From: Prosthecobacter debontii
Lineage (GTDB): Bacteria; Verrucomicrobiota; Verrucomicrobiia; Verrucomicrobiales; Verrucomicrobiaceae
Assembly (NCBI RefSeq): GCF_900167535.1
Contig: NZ_FUYE01000024.1
Coordinates: forward strand, 1-64,000
Reading direction: 5' to 3'
Length of the DNA: 64,000 nt
This document shows positions 50,600 to 58,263 of the stretch, in pieces. The translations under genes were made by a program, and so were the position numbers. The first letter of the stretch is position 1. Each line of letters begins with the position of its first letter. Below the pieces are notes generated by a model. That model was not told where the DNA came from and did no database searches. It worked only from the letters and a program-made list of their open reading frames with translations.

Positions 50600-50644
50600 T
50601 TGCCAAAAATCTGTCCTTTGAGTTAGATACCAACTGGTTTGTAT
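50600..50644 (+). promoter_or_regulatory. tetR promoter with operator overlapping the start codon
   Basis: TTGCCA (50600-50605) and TTAGAT (50623-50628) are 17 bp apart. An 18-bp imperfect palindrome, ATACCAACTGGTTTGTAT (50627-50644), starts in the -10 and runs into the tetR ATG (50643). This is the shape of a TetR operator, so autorepression is likely. The transcript would begin near 50635, with a leader of about 8 bases. Confidence 0.6.
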
Positions 50645-51326
50645 GTCACAAAAACCCAAACACACCCGTAATCCCGCTGAAACTCGGCAAAAGCTGCTTG
50701 GGGCGACCTTGCACCTGATGCTCCGCCAGGGATATGCCGCCACGACCGTGGATCAAATTTGCGCTGAGGCCGCGCTTACCAAAGGCAGCTTTTTTCACTA
50801 CTTTGAAAGCAAAGAGGCCATCGCCAAAGCCGCTGTCGATGCCTTCGCGCAGATGGGGACGGATATGTATTCCCCCGCCTGGCAGGACGCGAGCCAGGAT
50901 CCTCTGGAGCAACTTCACCACCTGCTGGACATCATGATCACGTTCAACCAGCGGCCGGATCAACCCTGCGTCTGCATGGTCGGCATGATGTCCCAGGAGC
51001 TCGCCGCGGTGAATGACGACATGCGCACGGCTTGCCAGGGGCATCTGCAAGATTGGGCGGACCGGGTGACTCTGATGCTGACGGCGGCCAAGAAGATCCA
51101 TCGGGTGAAGGTGGATTTCGATCCCGATCAGGTCGCTTGGTTTCTCAATAGCCTCTGGCAGGGCTCCATGCTTATCGGGAAGACCCGCAGCTCTCCCGAG
51201 ATGATCATCGCCAACATCGAACTCGCTCGCGGCTACGTCATGAGCCTCTTCGAAAACCCGCCACGTTCAGCGATGGCGAAGACCCTCGCGAAAAAAAAAT
51301 CAAAACCTGTGTCCTCGCTGTCCTGA
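50643..51326 (+). CDS. TetR/AcrR family transcriptional regulator
   Basis: A 227-residue repressor with an N-terminal TetR HTH (LHLMLRQGYAATTVDQICAEAALTKGSFFHYFESKEAI in outline) and a ligand-binding helical domain (Phe/Trp-rich middle, HLLDIMITFNQRPDQPCVCMVGM). The C-terminal tail is Lys-rich. The gene heads a cluster of DGPF, sigma factor, SRPBCC, VOC and DoxX genes and probably controls all or part of it through the palindrome over its start codon. Confidence 0.9.
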   Translation: MSQKPKHTRNPAETRQKLLGATLHLMLRQGYAATTVDQICAEAALTKGSFFHYFESKEAIAKAAVDAFAQMGTDMYSPAWQDASQDPLEQLHHLLDIMITFNQRPDQPCVCMVGMMSQELAAVNDDMRTACQGHLQDWADRVTLMLTAAKKIHRVKVDFDPDQVAWFLNSLWQGSMLIGKTRSSPEMIIANIELARGYVMSLFENPPRSAMAKTLAKKKSKPVSSLS

Positions 51327-51399
51327 GCCCACTCGCTGGTTCGTCATCTCTTTGAACACGCGCCTCAAAACCGCTGGTCCCTCACCCTCGATTCGCCGT

Positions 51400-51819
51400 A
51401 TGAACACCCCACCTCCAGTTCCACATCCAGGTCATCTCCTCCTCTTCCGCACCACCGGATGGCAGCAGAATCTCTCTCCCGATGAAATGCAGCAGATCAT
51501 GACCAAAACCATGGCGTGGTTTGAGCGCTTGAGTGAGCAAGGTAAGTTCAAAGCCGGGCAGCCTCTCTTTGAAGAAGGTAAGATCATCTCCGGGAAAAAG
51601 GGCAGCCAGGTGGCTGATGGGCCATTTGCCGAGTCGAAGGAAACCATCGCCGGGTATCTCTGGCTGGCAGTGGATACGCTGGATGAAGCCGTCCGCATCG
51701 CTCAAGAGTGGCCGATGCTGGAGTGCGGCTGCACCCTGGAAGTGCGCCCTGTGGCCCCCGAGTGCCCGAGCTTCAAACGCATCCGGGAAGAGCAGAATCA
51801 AAACGCCCTCGCCGCCTAA
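51400..51819 (+). CDS. YCII/DGPF domain protein
   Basis: A 139-residue protein of the YCII-like DGPF family. It begins MNTPPPVPHPGHLLLFRTTG, has ADGPFAESKETIAGYLWL with the name-giving DGPF, and a C-terminal MLECGCTLEVRPV block. It has an unusual Pro-rich start. DGPF proteins are the characteristic neighbours of ECF42 sigma factors, and the next gene is such a sigma factor, 6 bp away. The biochemical role is unknown. Confidence 0.87.
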   Translation: MNTPPPVPHPGHLLLFRTTGWQQNLSPDEMQQIMTKTMAWFERLSEQGKFKAGQPLFEEGKIISGKKGSQVADGPFAESKETIAGYLWLAVDTLDEAVRIAQEWPMLECGCTLEVRPVAPECPSFKRIREEQNQNALAA

Positions 51820-51825
51820 CTTAGG

Positions 51826-53130
51826 ATGAGAAAACCACCGCCAGCCTCACCCACGGACGGCTCTCAGGTGCATCACCTGACCGAGCACCTCTTCCGCCAT
51901 GAAGCGGGGCGGTTGGTTTCCATCCTCACCGGCATCTTTGGCATCCATCGTCTCCAACTGGCGGAGGATGTCGTGCAGGAGGCCTTGGCACGTGCCTTAC
52001 AGACTTGGCCGTTTTATGGCATCCCTGCCAATCCCGCCGCCTGGCTGATGCAGACCGCTCGCCATCTCGCCTTGGACATCATCCGCAGGGAGAGCAGCTT
52101 CATCGAGAAACAACCGCGCATCATCGAGTTCATCGAACAACGGATGGCGGAAGACACTTCAACGAGTGAGCCGCGCTTCGATGAAGAGATCAAGGATGAT
52201 CGACTGAGGCTGATGTTCGCCTGCTGCCACCCGGTGCTTCCCCAAGAAGCCCAGACGGCTCTAGCTCTCAAAGTTCTTTGCGGTTTCAGCCCTCTGGAGA
52301 TCGCTCATGCCTTCCTGACCAGCGAGGCGGCGGTGGCCAAACGACTCACCCGAGCTCGTCAGCGGCTACAGGAGGAGAATGTGGTCTTCGAGATTCCTTC
52401 AGGGGTCGAACTCCCCTCCAGGCTCGATGCGGTGCTCCAGATCATTTACCTGCTTTTTAACGAAGGCTACAAGGCCTCCAGTGGTGATTGCCTGATCCGC
52501 GAGGAACTCTGCACGGAGGCCATCCGCCTAGCTACCCTGCTGGCCGAACATCCCGCCGGAAATCAACCCCGCACCCATGCCCTGCTCGCCCTGATGCTGC
52601 TCAATGGTGCACGTCTGGCCGCCAGACTGGATGAGGCGGGTCAAATTTTACGCCTGAATGAACAGGACCGCCGACGCTGGGACGCCGAAATGATCCAGCG
52701 GGGTGTTTTACATCTCGGCCACTCCGCGCGTGGAGATCAGGCCAGCGAATATCACCTCCAGGCGGCCATTGCCGCGTGCCATTCGTTGGCTCCCGATGCC
52801 GCTTCCACCGACTGGCCACGCATCCTGCGGCTCTATGATCATCTGCTTCAGCTCAATAACTCTCCGGTCATCGCTTTAAACCGAGCCGTGGCCCTGGCCC
52901 GGGTCAACGGTCCCGAACAAGGCATCGCCGCAGTCGAGTCCATTCTCGATCGCCAACCGCTCGACTCGTATCATCTCTTCCACGCCGTGCTGGGTGAGCT
53001 GGAGGCACAGAGGCAGGAGTTTCAATCCGCCGTCACTCATTTACGCCAAGCGCTGCAACTCGCGCAGATGGCGTCCGAGCGAATGCTCTTGAGCCAGCGC
53101 ATTCGCGACATGGAAGAGCAGCTCACTTGA
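51826..53130 (+). CDS. RNA polymerase sigma factor, ECF42 type
   Basis: A 434-residue ECF sigma factor with the usual sigma-2 region (LQLAEDVVQEALARALQTWPFYGIPANPAAWLMQTARHLALDIIRR in outline) and sigma-4 (GFSPLEIAHAFLTSEAAVAKRLTRARQRL), then a long C-terminal domain of about 200 helical residues with TPR-like repeats. That extension together with an adjacent DGPF gene marks the ECF42 group. It is 6 bp from the DGPF gene, and the following SRPBCC gene begins at its stop. ECF42 sigma factors are thought to be controlled by the extension rather than by an anti-sigma factor. Confidence 0.9.
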   Translation: MRKPPPASPTDGSQVHHLTEHLFRHEAGRLVSILTGIFGIHRLQLAEDVVQEALARALQTWPFYGIPANPAAWLMQTARHLALDIIRRESSFIEKQPRIIEFIEQRMAEDTSTSEPRFDEEIKDDRLRLMFACCHPVLPQEAQTALALKVLCGFSPLEIAHAFLTSEAAVAKRLTRARQRLQEENVVFEIPSGVELPSRLDAVLQIIYLLFNEGYKASSGDCLIREELCTEAIRLATLLAEHPAGNQPRTHALLALMLLNGARLAARLDEAGQILRLNEQDRRRWDAEMIQRGVLHLGHSARGDQASEYHLQAAIAACHSLAPDAASTDWPRILRLYDHLLQLNNSPVIALNRAVALARVNGPEQGIAAVESILDRQPLDSYHLFHAVLGELEAQRQEFQSAVTHLRQALQLAQMASERMLLSQRIRDMEEQLT

Positions 53131-53192
53131 CCCACCTCCGCTCATTCAGATCTCCCCACCACTCCCTTCACCTCCATCCTCATCCCACTCCT

Positions 53193-53732
53193 ATGTTCAA
53201 GAAAATCCTCATCGTTCTGGCTCTCGCCATCATCGCTCTCGTCGTCGTCATCCAGCGCCAGCCGGATGAATTCACCGTGACCCGCTCGACCGTCATGGAC
53301 GCCTCTCCCCAAGCTGTTTATGAACAGGTCAATGATCTCCATCAATGGCAGGACTGGTCTCCCTGGGCCAAGCTCGATCCGCAAGCGACCGCCACCTTCA
53401 CAGGCCCTGCCACGGGTGAAGGCTCCTCCTTCGCCTGGTCAGGCAACAACGAGGTCGGCGAAGGCAAACAAACGATTGTGGAAAGTCGGCCCGGTGAACT
53501 CGTGCGGTTCAAACTGGAGTTCATCCGCCCTTTTGCAGGAACCAATGACGTGGACTTCACCTTCAAGCCCGAAGGCACCGGCACGCGTGTGACCTGGACC
53601 ATGTCCGGCAAGGCCAACTTCATCAGCAAGACCATGGGCCTTGTCATGGATTGCGACAAGATGTGCGGCGACTTCTTTGTGCAGGGTTTAGCCAATCTCA
53701 AAGCCATCGTCGAGACCGCCCCCAAAGCCTGA
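53193..53732 (+). CDS. SRPBCC family protein with N-terminal membrane anchor
   Basis: A 179-residue protein: one membrane segment (MFKKILIVLALAIIALVVVIQ) and then an SRPBCC/polyketide-cyclase-2 domain (TVTRSTVMDASPQAVYEQVNDLHQWQDWSPWAKLDP, and VTWTMSGKANFISKTMGLVMDCDKMCGDFF in outline). The fold binds hydrophobic ligands; the ligand is unknown. ATG 53193 puts the membrane segment first. It follows the sigma gene and is presumably in its operon. Confidence 0.82.
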   Translation: MFKKILIVLALAIIALVVVIQRQPDEFTVTRSTVMDASPQAVYEQVNDLHQWQDWSPWAKLDPQATATFTGPATGEGSSFAWSGNNEVGEGKQTIVESRPGELVRFKLEFIRPFAGTNDVDFTFKPEGTGTRVTWTMSGKANFISKTMGLVMDCDKMCGDFFVQGLANLKAIVETAPKA

Positions 53733-53733
53733 T

Positions 53734-53754
53734 CACACGCGGCCGACGTGTGAG
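53734..53754 (+). terminator. short hairpin after the SRPBCC gene
   Basis: TCACACG (53734-53740) pairs with CGTGTGA (53748-53754) over a 7-base loop, starting one base after the stop codon and followed by a T-rich stretch. It could attenuate transcription into the VOC gene. Confidence 0.35.
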
Positions 53755-53815
53755 GTTCGATTTCTTTGCTCATTCATTATCCCCCTCCCTTTCACGACTT
53801 AACCTCCATCCACCT

Positions 53816-54259
53816 ATGAACGCACCCCTCATTCAGCCTTACCTCTTTTTCAGCGGTCGCTGTGAAGAAGCCCTGGAATTTTACACCCATGCCATCGGCG
53901 CAAAGATCGACATGGTGATGCATTTCAAAGATGCCCCTGAGCCACCTCCCCCCGACATGCTCGCCCCAGGCTTTGAAAGCAAGGTCATGCACGCCTCTTT
54001 CCAGGTGGGCGACTCCATCATCATGGCCTCCGACGGTTGCGGTGAAACGGAAAACTTCAGCGGGTTTTCCCTTTCCCTGGCGGTGGCGACGGAAGAGGAG
54101 GCAGATGCCAAATTCAATGCCTTGGCCGAAGGAGGCCAAGTGACCATGCCTTTGGGCAAAACCTTCTGGTCACCTCGGTTTGGCATGCTGAAAGACAAGT
54201 TTGGCATCGGCTGGATGGTGAATGTCGTCCAGGAATGTGGTGGCGCTCCGACCGCGTAA
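53816..54259 (+). CDS. VOC family protein, PhnB-like
   Basis: A 147-residue single-domain protein, MNAPLIQPYLFFSGRCEEALEFYTHAIGAKI, with VMHASFQVGDSIIMASDG and MPLGKTFWSPRFGMLKDKFGIGWMVN, the glyoxalase-like PhnB pattern. The C-terminal Trp-Met-Val and Lys-Asp-Lys-Phe-Gly blocks are conserved in PhnB/YdhR homologs. It is in the ECF42 cluster; function unknown. Confidence 0.85.
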   Translation: MNAPLIQPYLFFSGRCEEALEFYTHAIGAKIDMVMHFKDAPEPPPPDMLAPGFESKVMHASFQVGDSIIMASDGCGETENFSGFSLSLAVATEEEADAKFNALAEGGQVTMPLGKTFWSPRFGMLKDKFGIGWMVNVVQECGGAPTA

Positions 54260-54291
54260 TCCCAACGCTTTCCCCGAACTACCGAAGCTGC

Positions 54292-54322
54292 TCGGCATGA
54301 TCAGACTCCTCGGTCATGCCGA
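54292..54322. other. 9-bp stem-loop in the ECF42 cluster
   Basis: TCGGCATGA (54292-54300) pairs with TCATGCCGA (54314-54322) over 13 bases, in the 239-bp gap between the VOC and tandem-AHSA1 genes. No T-run follows. It may break the cluster into separate transcripts. A short open frame that runs through this gap looks non-coding. Confidence 0.35.
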
Positions 54323-54498
54323 CCTGCCCATAGGGACTTCCCCCAGGGCCCTGCGAAAAAGGGCAATACTGAAACTCTCGAAACCGCCACTTGGCGATTC
54401 GGCACTCTGCCCCTTTATTATCGGTGTCACTGTCACGGACTCGCCATTATCCCGCTGAGCTTCATCGCTCCGTGGGTTCATCTCACGTCCCACTTCGC

Positions 54499-55470
54499 AT
54501 GTCTGTCCTCACCTCCGATCTCACTGCTGGCTCGGCCACGGAAATCGTCACCTCGCGCTTCCTCAATCATCCGCGCGACTTGGTGTATGAGGCCTTTCAT
54601 CATCCCGATCACCTCATGCACTGGTGGGGGCCGACGGGGTTCACGAATACCTTTCACGAGTTTGACCCCGTGCCCGGTGGAGCCTGGCGCTTCACCATGC
54701 ATTCACCGGCAGGCGTGGATTATTTCAATGCCTCGGACTTCGTCGAGCTGGCCAGGCCGGAGCGCATCGTCTTCGTGCATCTCCAGCCCGTGCACTTTTT
54801 TCAGATGACCCTGCTCTTCACGGAAGAAGGCACCGGCACACGCGTCACTTGGCGGATGTGCTTTGAAGATGAGCAGGAGGTCGTCAAACTGGGGAAATTC
54901 ATCCACGCGGCTAACGAGCAGAACATGGACCGCCTCCAAAGACACCTCCAGAGCATGCCCTCCATGCCAGAGACGTTCCGCACCTTCATGATCAGCCGGA
55001 ATCTGAAAGCCTCGCGCCAGCGGGTTTTCGAAGCCTGGACGAATGCCAGCCAGCTCAGTCAATGGTGGGGACCTCATGCCTACACCAATCCTGAATGCCG
55101 ACTCGACTTCCGCCCTGGTGGAGCCTGGAACATCGTCATGCAGAGCCCCGATGAGGTGCGCTTTCCGATCTCAGGCCGCTTCCAAGAAATCATCCTGGGA
55201 GAGAAAATCGTCACCACCCTGGACTGCTCCGCACATCCGCCCGAATGGCAGGACATGATCAAGCCTAACCGATCCGAGGATGAAACGAACCCGGCAGGGG
55301 AAATCCGCCAGACGGTCATCTTCACAGGGAATGAGCAACGTACCACCCTCACGGTCAGACTCACCTTTGAAAGCGTGGAGATCTACCATGCCTTCATTCG
55401 GACCGGCATTCATGACGGGTGGAACGAAAGCCTGGAGAGCCTCGCCGGTCTGCTGGAGCGAGGCGACTGA
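54499..55470 (+). CDS. tandem SRPBCC/AHSA1 protein
   Basis: A 323-residue protein containing two AHSA1-type SRPBCC domains in line: residues about 10-150 (VTSRFLNHPRDLVYEAFHHPDHLMHWWGPTGFTNTF) and about 165-320 (ISRNLKASRQRVFEAWTNASQLSQWWGPHAYTNPEC). Each has the WWGP motif and a following F-x-PGGAWRF/N. Usually these are single-domain proteins, so this is a fusion or duplication. Their ligand is unknown. ATG 54499 is chosen by the family start. Confidence 0.85.
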   Translation: MSVLTSDLTAGSATEIVTSRFLNHPRDLVYEAFHHPDHLMHWWGPTGFTNTFHEFDPVPGGAWRFTMHSPAGVDYFNASDFVELARPERIVFVHLQPVHFFQMTLLFTEEGTGTRVTWRMCFEDEQEVVKLGKFIHAANEQNMDRLQRHLQSMPSMPETFRTFMISRNLKASRQRVFEAWTNASQLSQWWGPHAYTNPECRLDFRPGGAWNIVMQSPDEVRFPISGRFQEIILGEKIVTTLDCSAHPPEWQDMIKPNRSEDETNPAGEIRQTVIFTGNEQRTTLTVRLTFESVEIYHAFIRTGIHDGWNESLESLAGLLERGD

Positions 55471-55587
55471 TTTTTTTCATAAAAATGATCGGGAGCTGTC
55501 CAACGCAGCCCCGCTCGTTCGTCAAGACGATGAAGCCTGGCACATCCTGCCTGCTTCAGATGAGCCCTACTTTACCCACTCACTGTC

Positions 55588-56001
55588 ATGACCAACAAGA
55601 TGATCTTCCTCAATCTACCGGTGCGCGACCTCGCTCGTTCCATGAGCTTTTTCCGCGCCCTCGGTTATACCTTCAACGAAAAATTCACGGATGATTCGGC
55701 AGCGTGCTTGGTCATCAGCGAGACGATCTACGCCATGCTGCTCACGCATGAGAAGTTTCAAGGCTTCATGCCGCAGGGAAACCAGATCGTCGATGCCTTT
55801 CAAAGCACGCAGGCCTTGATCGCACTCTCCTGCACCGACCGAGACGAAGTGAATGCCCTCGTGGCCAAGGCCGTCGCCGCCGGTGGCCGCATTTACAATG
55901 AACCTCAGGACCACGGCTTCATGTATGGGCATGGCTTCCAGGACCCCGATGGCCATGTCTGGGAAGTCTTTTGGATGGATCCCGCCATGGCACAAGGCTG
56001 A
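55588..56001 (+). CDS. VOC family protein
   Basis: A 137-residue VOC/glyoxalase-fold protein (MTNKMIFLNLPVRDLARSMSFFRALGYTFNEKF), with RIYNEPQDHGFMYGHGFQDPDGHVWEVFWMDP closing it. This variant is the type often annotated as a lactoylglutathione lyase-like protein; the terminal HVWEVFWMD is characteristic. It is in the ECF42 cluster. Confidence 0.87.
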   Translation: MTNKMIFLNLPVRDLARSMSFFRALGYTFNEKFTDDSAACLVISETIYAMLLTHEKFQGFMPQGNQIVDAFQSTQALIALSCTDRDEVNALVAKAVAAGGRIYNEPQDHGFMYGHGFQDPDGHVWEVFWMDPAMAQG

Positions 56002-56043
56002 AGCCCGCTTGTCTCACGATTCACTTCTAACGCATCTCGCCTT

Positions 56044-56430
56044 ATGAAATACGCCGCTATCACCATCGGAGCCATTCTCGGCCTCCTGTTCATCATGTCA
56101 GGAGCCGTCGTGCTCTTGGGATTCGCTTCTGAAATGGAATACCCCAAAAACAGCCCTGCGGAGAAGTTCATGGCGGCTTTTGCGCCCACCGGTTACCTCA
56201 CCTTTGTGAAGGCCTTGGAAGTGATCGGAGGGCTGCTGGTGGCCATCCCCCGCACACGCAATCTAGGCCTCCTGGTTCTGGGCCCGATCATCGTCAATAT
56301 CCTGGCCTATCATCTCTTCGTCATGGCTGGAGAGGGCCTCTTCCATCCGTTGATCATCGGCATCTGTGCCGCAGCCCTCTTTTTACTTTGGGTCGAACGC
56401 CGCGCCTTCACGGGCTTGATCCATCGTTGA
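56044..56430 (+). CDS. small membrane protein, DoxX-like, copy 1
   Basis: A 128-residue four-helix membrane protein (MKYAAITIGAILGLLFIMSG, KALEVIGGLLVAIPRTRNLGLLVLGPIIVNILAYHLFVM and LFLLWVERRAF in outline). It shows DoxX-like features such as the FAPTGYLTFVKALEVIGG block. It is closely related to the protein at 62304-62702, so the two are paralogs. Function is unknown. Confidence 0.72.
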   Translation: MKYAAITIGAILGLLFIMSGAVVLLGFASEMEYPKNSPAEKFMAAFAPTGYLTFVKALEVIGGLLVAIPRTRNLGLLVLGPIIVNILAYHLFVMAGEGLFHPLIIGICAAALFLLWVERRAFTGLIHR

Positions 56431-56482
56431 TTAAAATCACTTTTTGTTATTCCCTGAAACCCACCCTTAACCAACCACCCTT

Positions 56483-56848
56483 ATGCCAAACTACGTTGAC
56501 GGATTCGTCCTGCCGGTTCCCAAGGACAAGATTGCAGAATATCAGGCCATCGCCGAAAAGGCCCAGGCGATCTGGAAAGAACATGGAGCTCTGGACTATC
56601 GAGAAACCGTTCTCGAAGACCCCGATGCCAAAGACATGGTGAGCTTCCCTGCCCTTGCCGGAGTTCAAGAAGGAGAGACGGTGGTGCTTGCCTTCATCGT
56701 TTATGAATCACGTGAGCACCGGGATGCCGTGAATGCCAAGGTCATGGCAGACCCGCGCATCCAAGAGATGTGCCCTGATCCAACCCAGATGCCCTTTGAC
56801 TGCAAACGCATGGCTTATGGCGGCTTTAAAACCATTGTCGGAGATTGA
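56483..56848 (+). CDS. DUF1428 family protein
   Basis: A 121-residue DUF1428 protein (MPNYVDGFVLPVPKDKIAEYQ, ALDYRETVLED, and the terminal DCKRMAYGGFKTIV in outline), a dimeric ferredoxin-like fold. It is common in ECF42/DGPF clusters and of unknown function. It is the last gene of the cluster; the structured leader of the antiporter gene begins a few bases after its stop. Confidence 0.87.
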   Translation: MPNYVDGFVLPVPKDKIAEYQAIAEKAQAIWKEHGALDYRETVLEDPDAKDMVSFPALAGVQEGETVVLAFIVYESREHRDAVNAKVMADPRIQEMCPDPTQMPFDCKRMAYGGFKTIVGD

Positions 56849-56853
56849 GTGCT

Positions 56854-56911
56854 TGAGGTCGTGCAGCATAGGCATGGACGAAACATGCCTGTATCGCTTG
56901 CCATGACCTCA
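56854..56911 (+). promoter_or_regulatory. structured RNA leader of the Na+/H+ antiporter gene
   Basis: A 58-nt segment can fold as a 10-bp outer stem with one G-U pair (56854-56863 with 56902-56911), an asymmetric internal loop (about 4 and 9 nt), and a 9-pair upper stem (56868-56876 with 56884-56892) closed by a GACGAAA loop. It ends 20 bases before the antiporter ATG. No T-run follows it, so it is unlikely to be a terminator. A cation-sensing element is a candidate because of the gene it precedes. Confidence 0.5.
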
Positions 56912-56931
56912 TCTTTCCCTAGGGTTAGCGG

Positions 56932-58203
56932 ATGAACCCCGCCCCCATGGAAATCCTCGCCACGGTGCTGTTCGCATTCGCGGTCCTTCATACGTTTGCC
57001 GTCAAGCGTTTCGCCCATTGGGCTCACAAGTATCCGCAGGGATCGATTCCGGAAAATCTGCTGCATTTCTTGGCCGAAGCCGAGGTCGTCTTTGGTCTCT
57101 GGGCAGCGGCTTTGTTTGTCGGGATCATGGCCGTGAAGGGCTCCGTGCATGATGCCGTCGCATACATCGAAAGCCTCAACTACACGGAGCCGAAGTTCGT
57201 GCTCGTCGTCATGGTCGTAGCGGCGACCCGCCCCGTGGTGAAACTGGCCGAAGGCCTTATCAGCGCCATCGCCCGACTGATTCCCGCCAAGGAAGCGACG
57301 GCGTTTTACATCGCCGCGCTTGTGGTTGGGCCACTGCTGGGTTCGTTCATCACCGAGCCCGCCGCCATGACCCTGCTGGCACTGGTGCTGAAGCGTCGCT
57401 ACTTTGACCAGAAGATCAGCCGCAAGTTTGCTTACAGCACGCTGGGGCTATTGTTCGTCAATGTGTCCATCGGAGGCACACTCACACATTTCGCAGCTCC
57501 CCCCGTGCTCATGGTGGCGGCTAAATGGAATTGGGACACGCCATTCATGATGACCCATTTTGGTTGGCGTGCCGCCTTGAGCTGCTTGCTCTCCACCTTC
57601 ATCATCACCGCTCTCTTCCGCAAGGAATTGGCCTCCCTGGAAGCCGTGCCCAACCGCAGCGGCTCCGTCCCCGTCTGGCTCACGCTCATTCACATGCTGT
57701 TCCTGGCGGCTGTAGTCGCCTTCGCTCATTATCCAGATGTCTTCTTTGGCGTCTTCATGATGTTCCTCGGCGTGGTGACCGCCACCCGTGAGTATCAGGA
57801 CAACCTGAAGCTCAAGGAGGGCCTTCTGGTGGGCTTCTTCCTGGCAGGCCTAGTCACCTTGGGCTCTCTCCAGGCCTACTGGCTGAAGCCGCTCATCAGC
57901 AGCCTCAGCGGTCATGCGCTGTTTTTCGGAGCCACCGGTTTGACGGCTCTGACCGACAACGCCGCTCTGACTTACCTCGGCTCTCTCGTCGATGGTATCA
58001 GTCCAGACCTGCAATACGCCCTCGTCGCGGGAGCGGTCACCGGGGGTGGTCTCACCGTGATTGCCAATGCGCCGAATCCTGCCGGAGTCGGCATTTTGCA
58101 AACTGCCAAGGCTTTCGGCGATGAAGGCATCAGCCCGATCGGACTTCTGACCGGAGCCCTCTTGCCCACCTTCATATCGATCCTCTTCTTCTGGTTCGTT
58201 TAA
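56932..58203 (+). CDS. putative Na+/H+ antiporter (PF07399 type)
   Basis: A 423-residue inner-membrane protein with about 11 hydrophobic segments. It matches the putative Na+/H+ antiporter family PF07399, with FVLVVMVVAATRPVVKL, GSFITEPAAMTLLALVL, FGVFMMFLGVVTATREYQDN and LTDNAALTYLGSLVDG, the latter with the Asp-Asn pair typical of ion-transport helices. Direct evidence for transport is limited for this family. The start is 83 bp after DUF1428 and follows a structured leader. Confidence 0.82.
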   Translation: MNPAPMEILATVLFAFAVLHTFAVKRFAHWAHKYPQGSIPENLLHFLAEAEVVFGLWAAALFVGIMAVKGSVHDAVAYIESLNYTEPKFVLVVMVVAATRPVVKLAEGLISAIARLIPAKEATAFYIAALVVGPLLGSFITEPAAMTLLALVLKRRYFDQKISRKFAYSTLGLLFVNVSIGGTLTHFAAPPVLMVAAKWNWDTPFMMTHFGWRAALSCLLSTFIITALFRKELASLEAVPNRSGSVPVWLTLIHMLFLAAVVAFAHYPDVFFGVFMMFLGVVTATREYQDNLKLKEGLLVGFFLAGLVTLGSLQAYWLKPLISSLSGHALFFGATGLTALTDNAALTYLGSLVDGISPDLQYALVAGAVTGGGLTVIANAPNPAGVGILQTAKAFGDEGISPIGLLTGALLPTFISILFFWFV

Positions 58204-58263
58204 GCACTCGGCCCAGCATGTTTTGATTTGCGCGTGGGTGGAGTCCCACGCCATTCTTGGGAC

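Noticed and set aside
54222-54458. Short plus-strand frame between the VOC and tandem AHSA1 genes
   Set aside because: Overlaps the VOC gene end, runs through a stem-loop and looks like no protein family.
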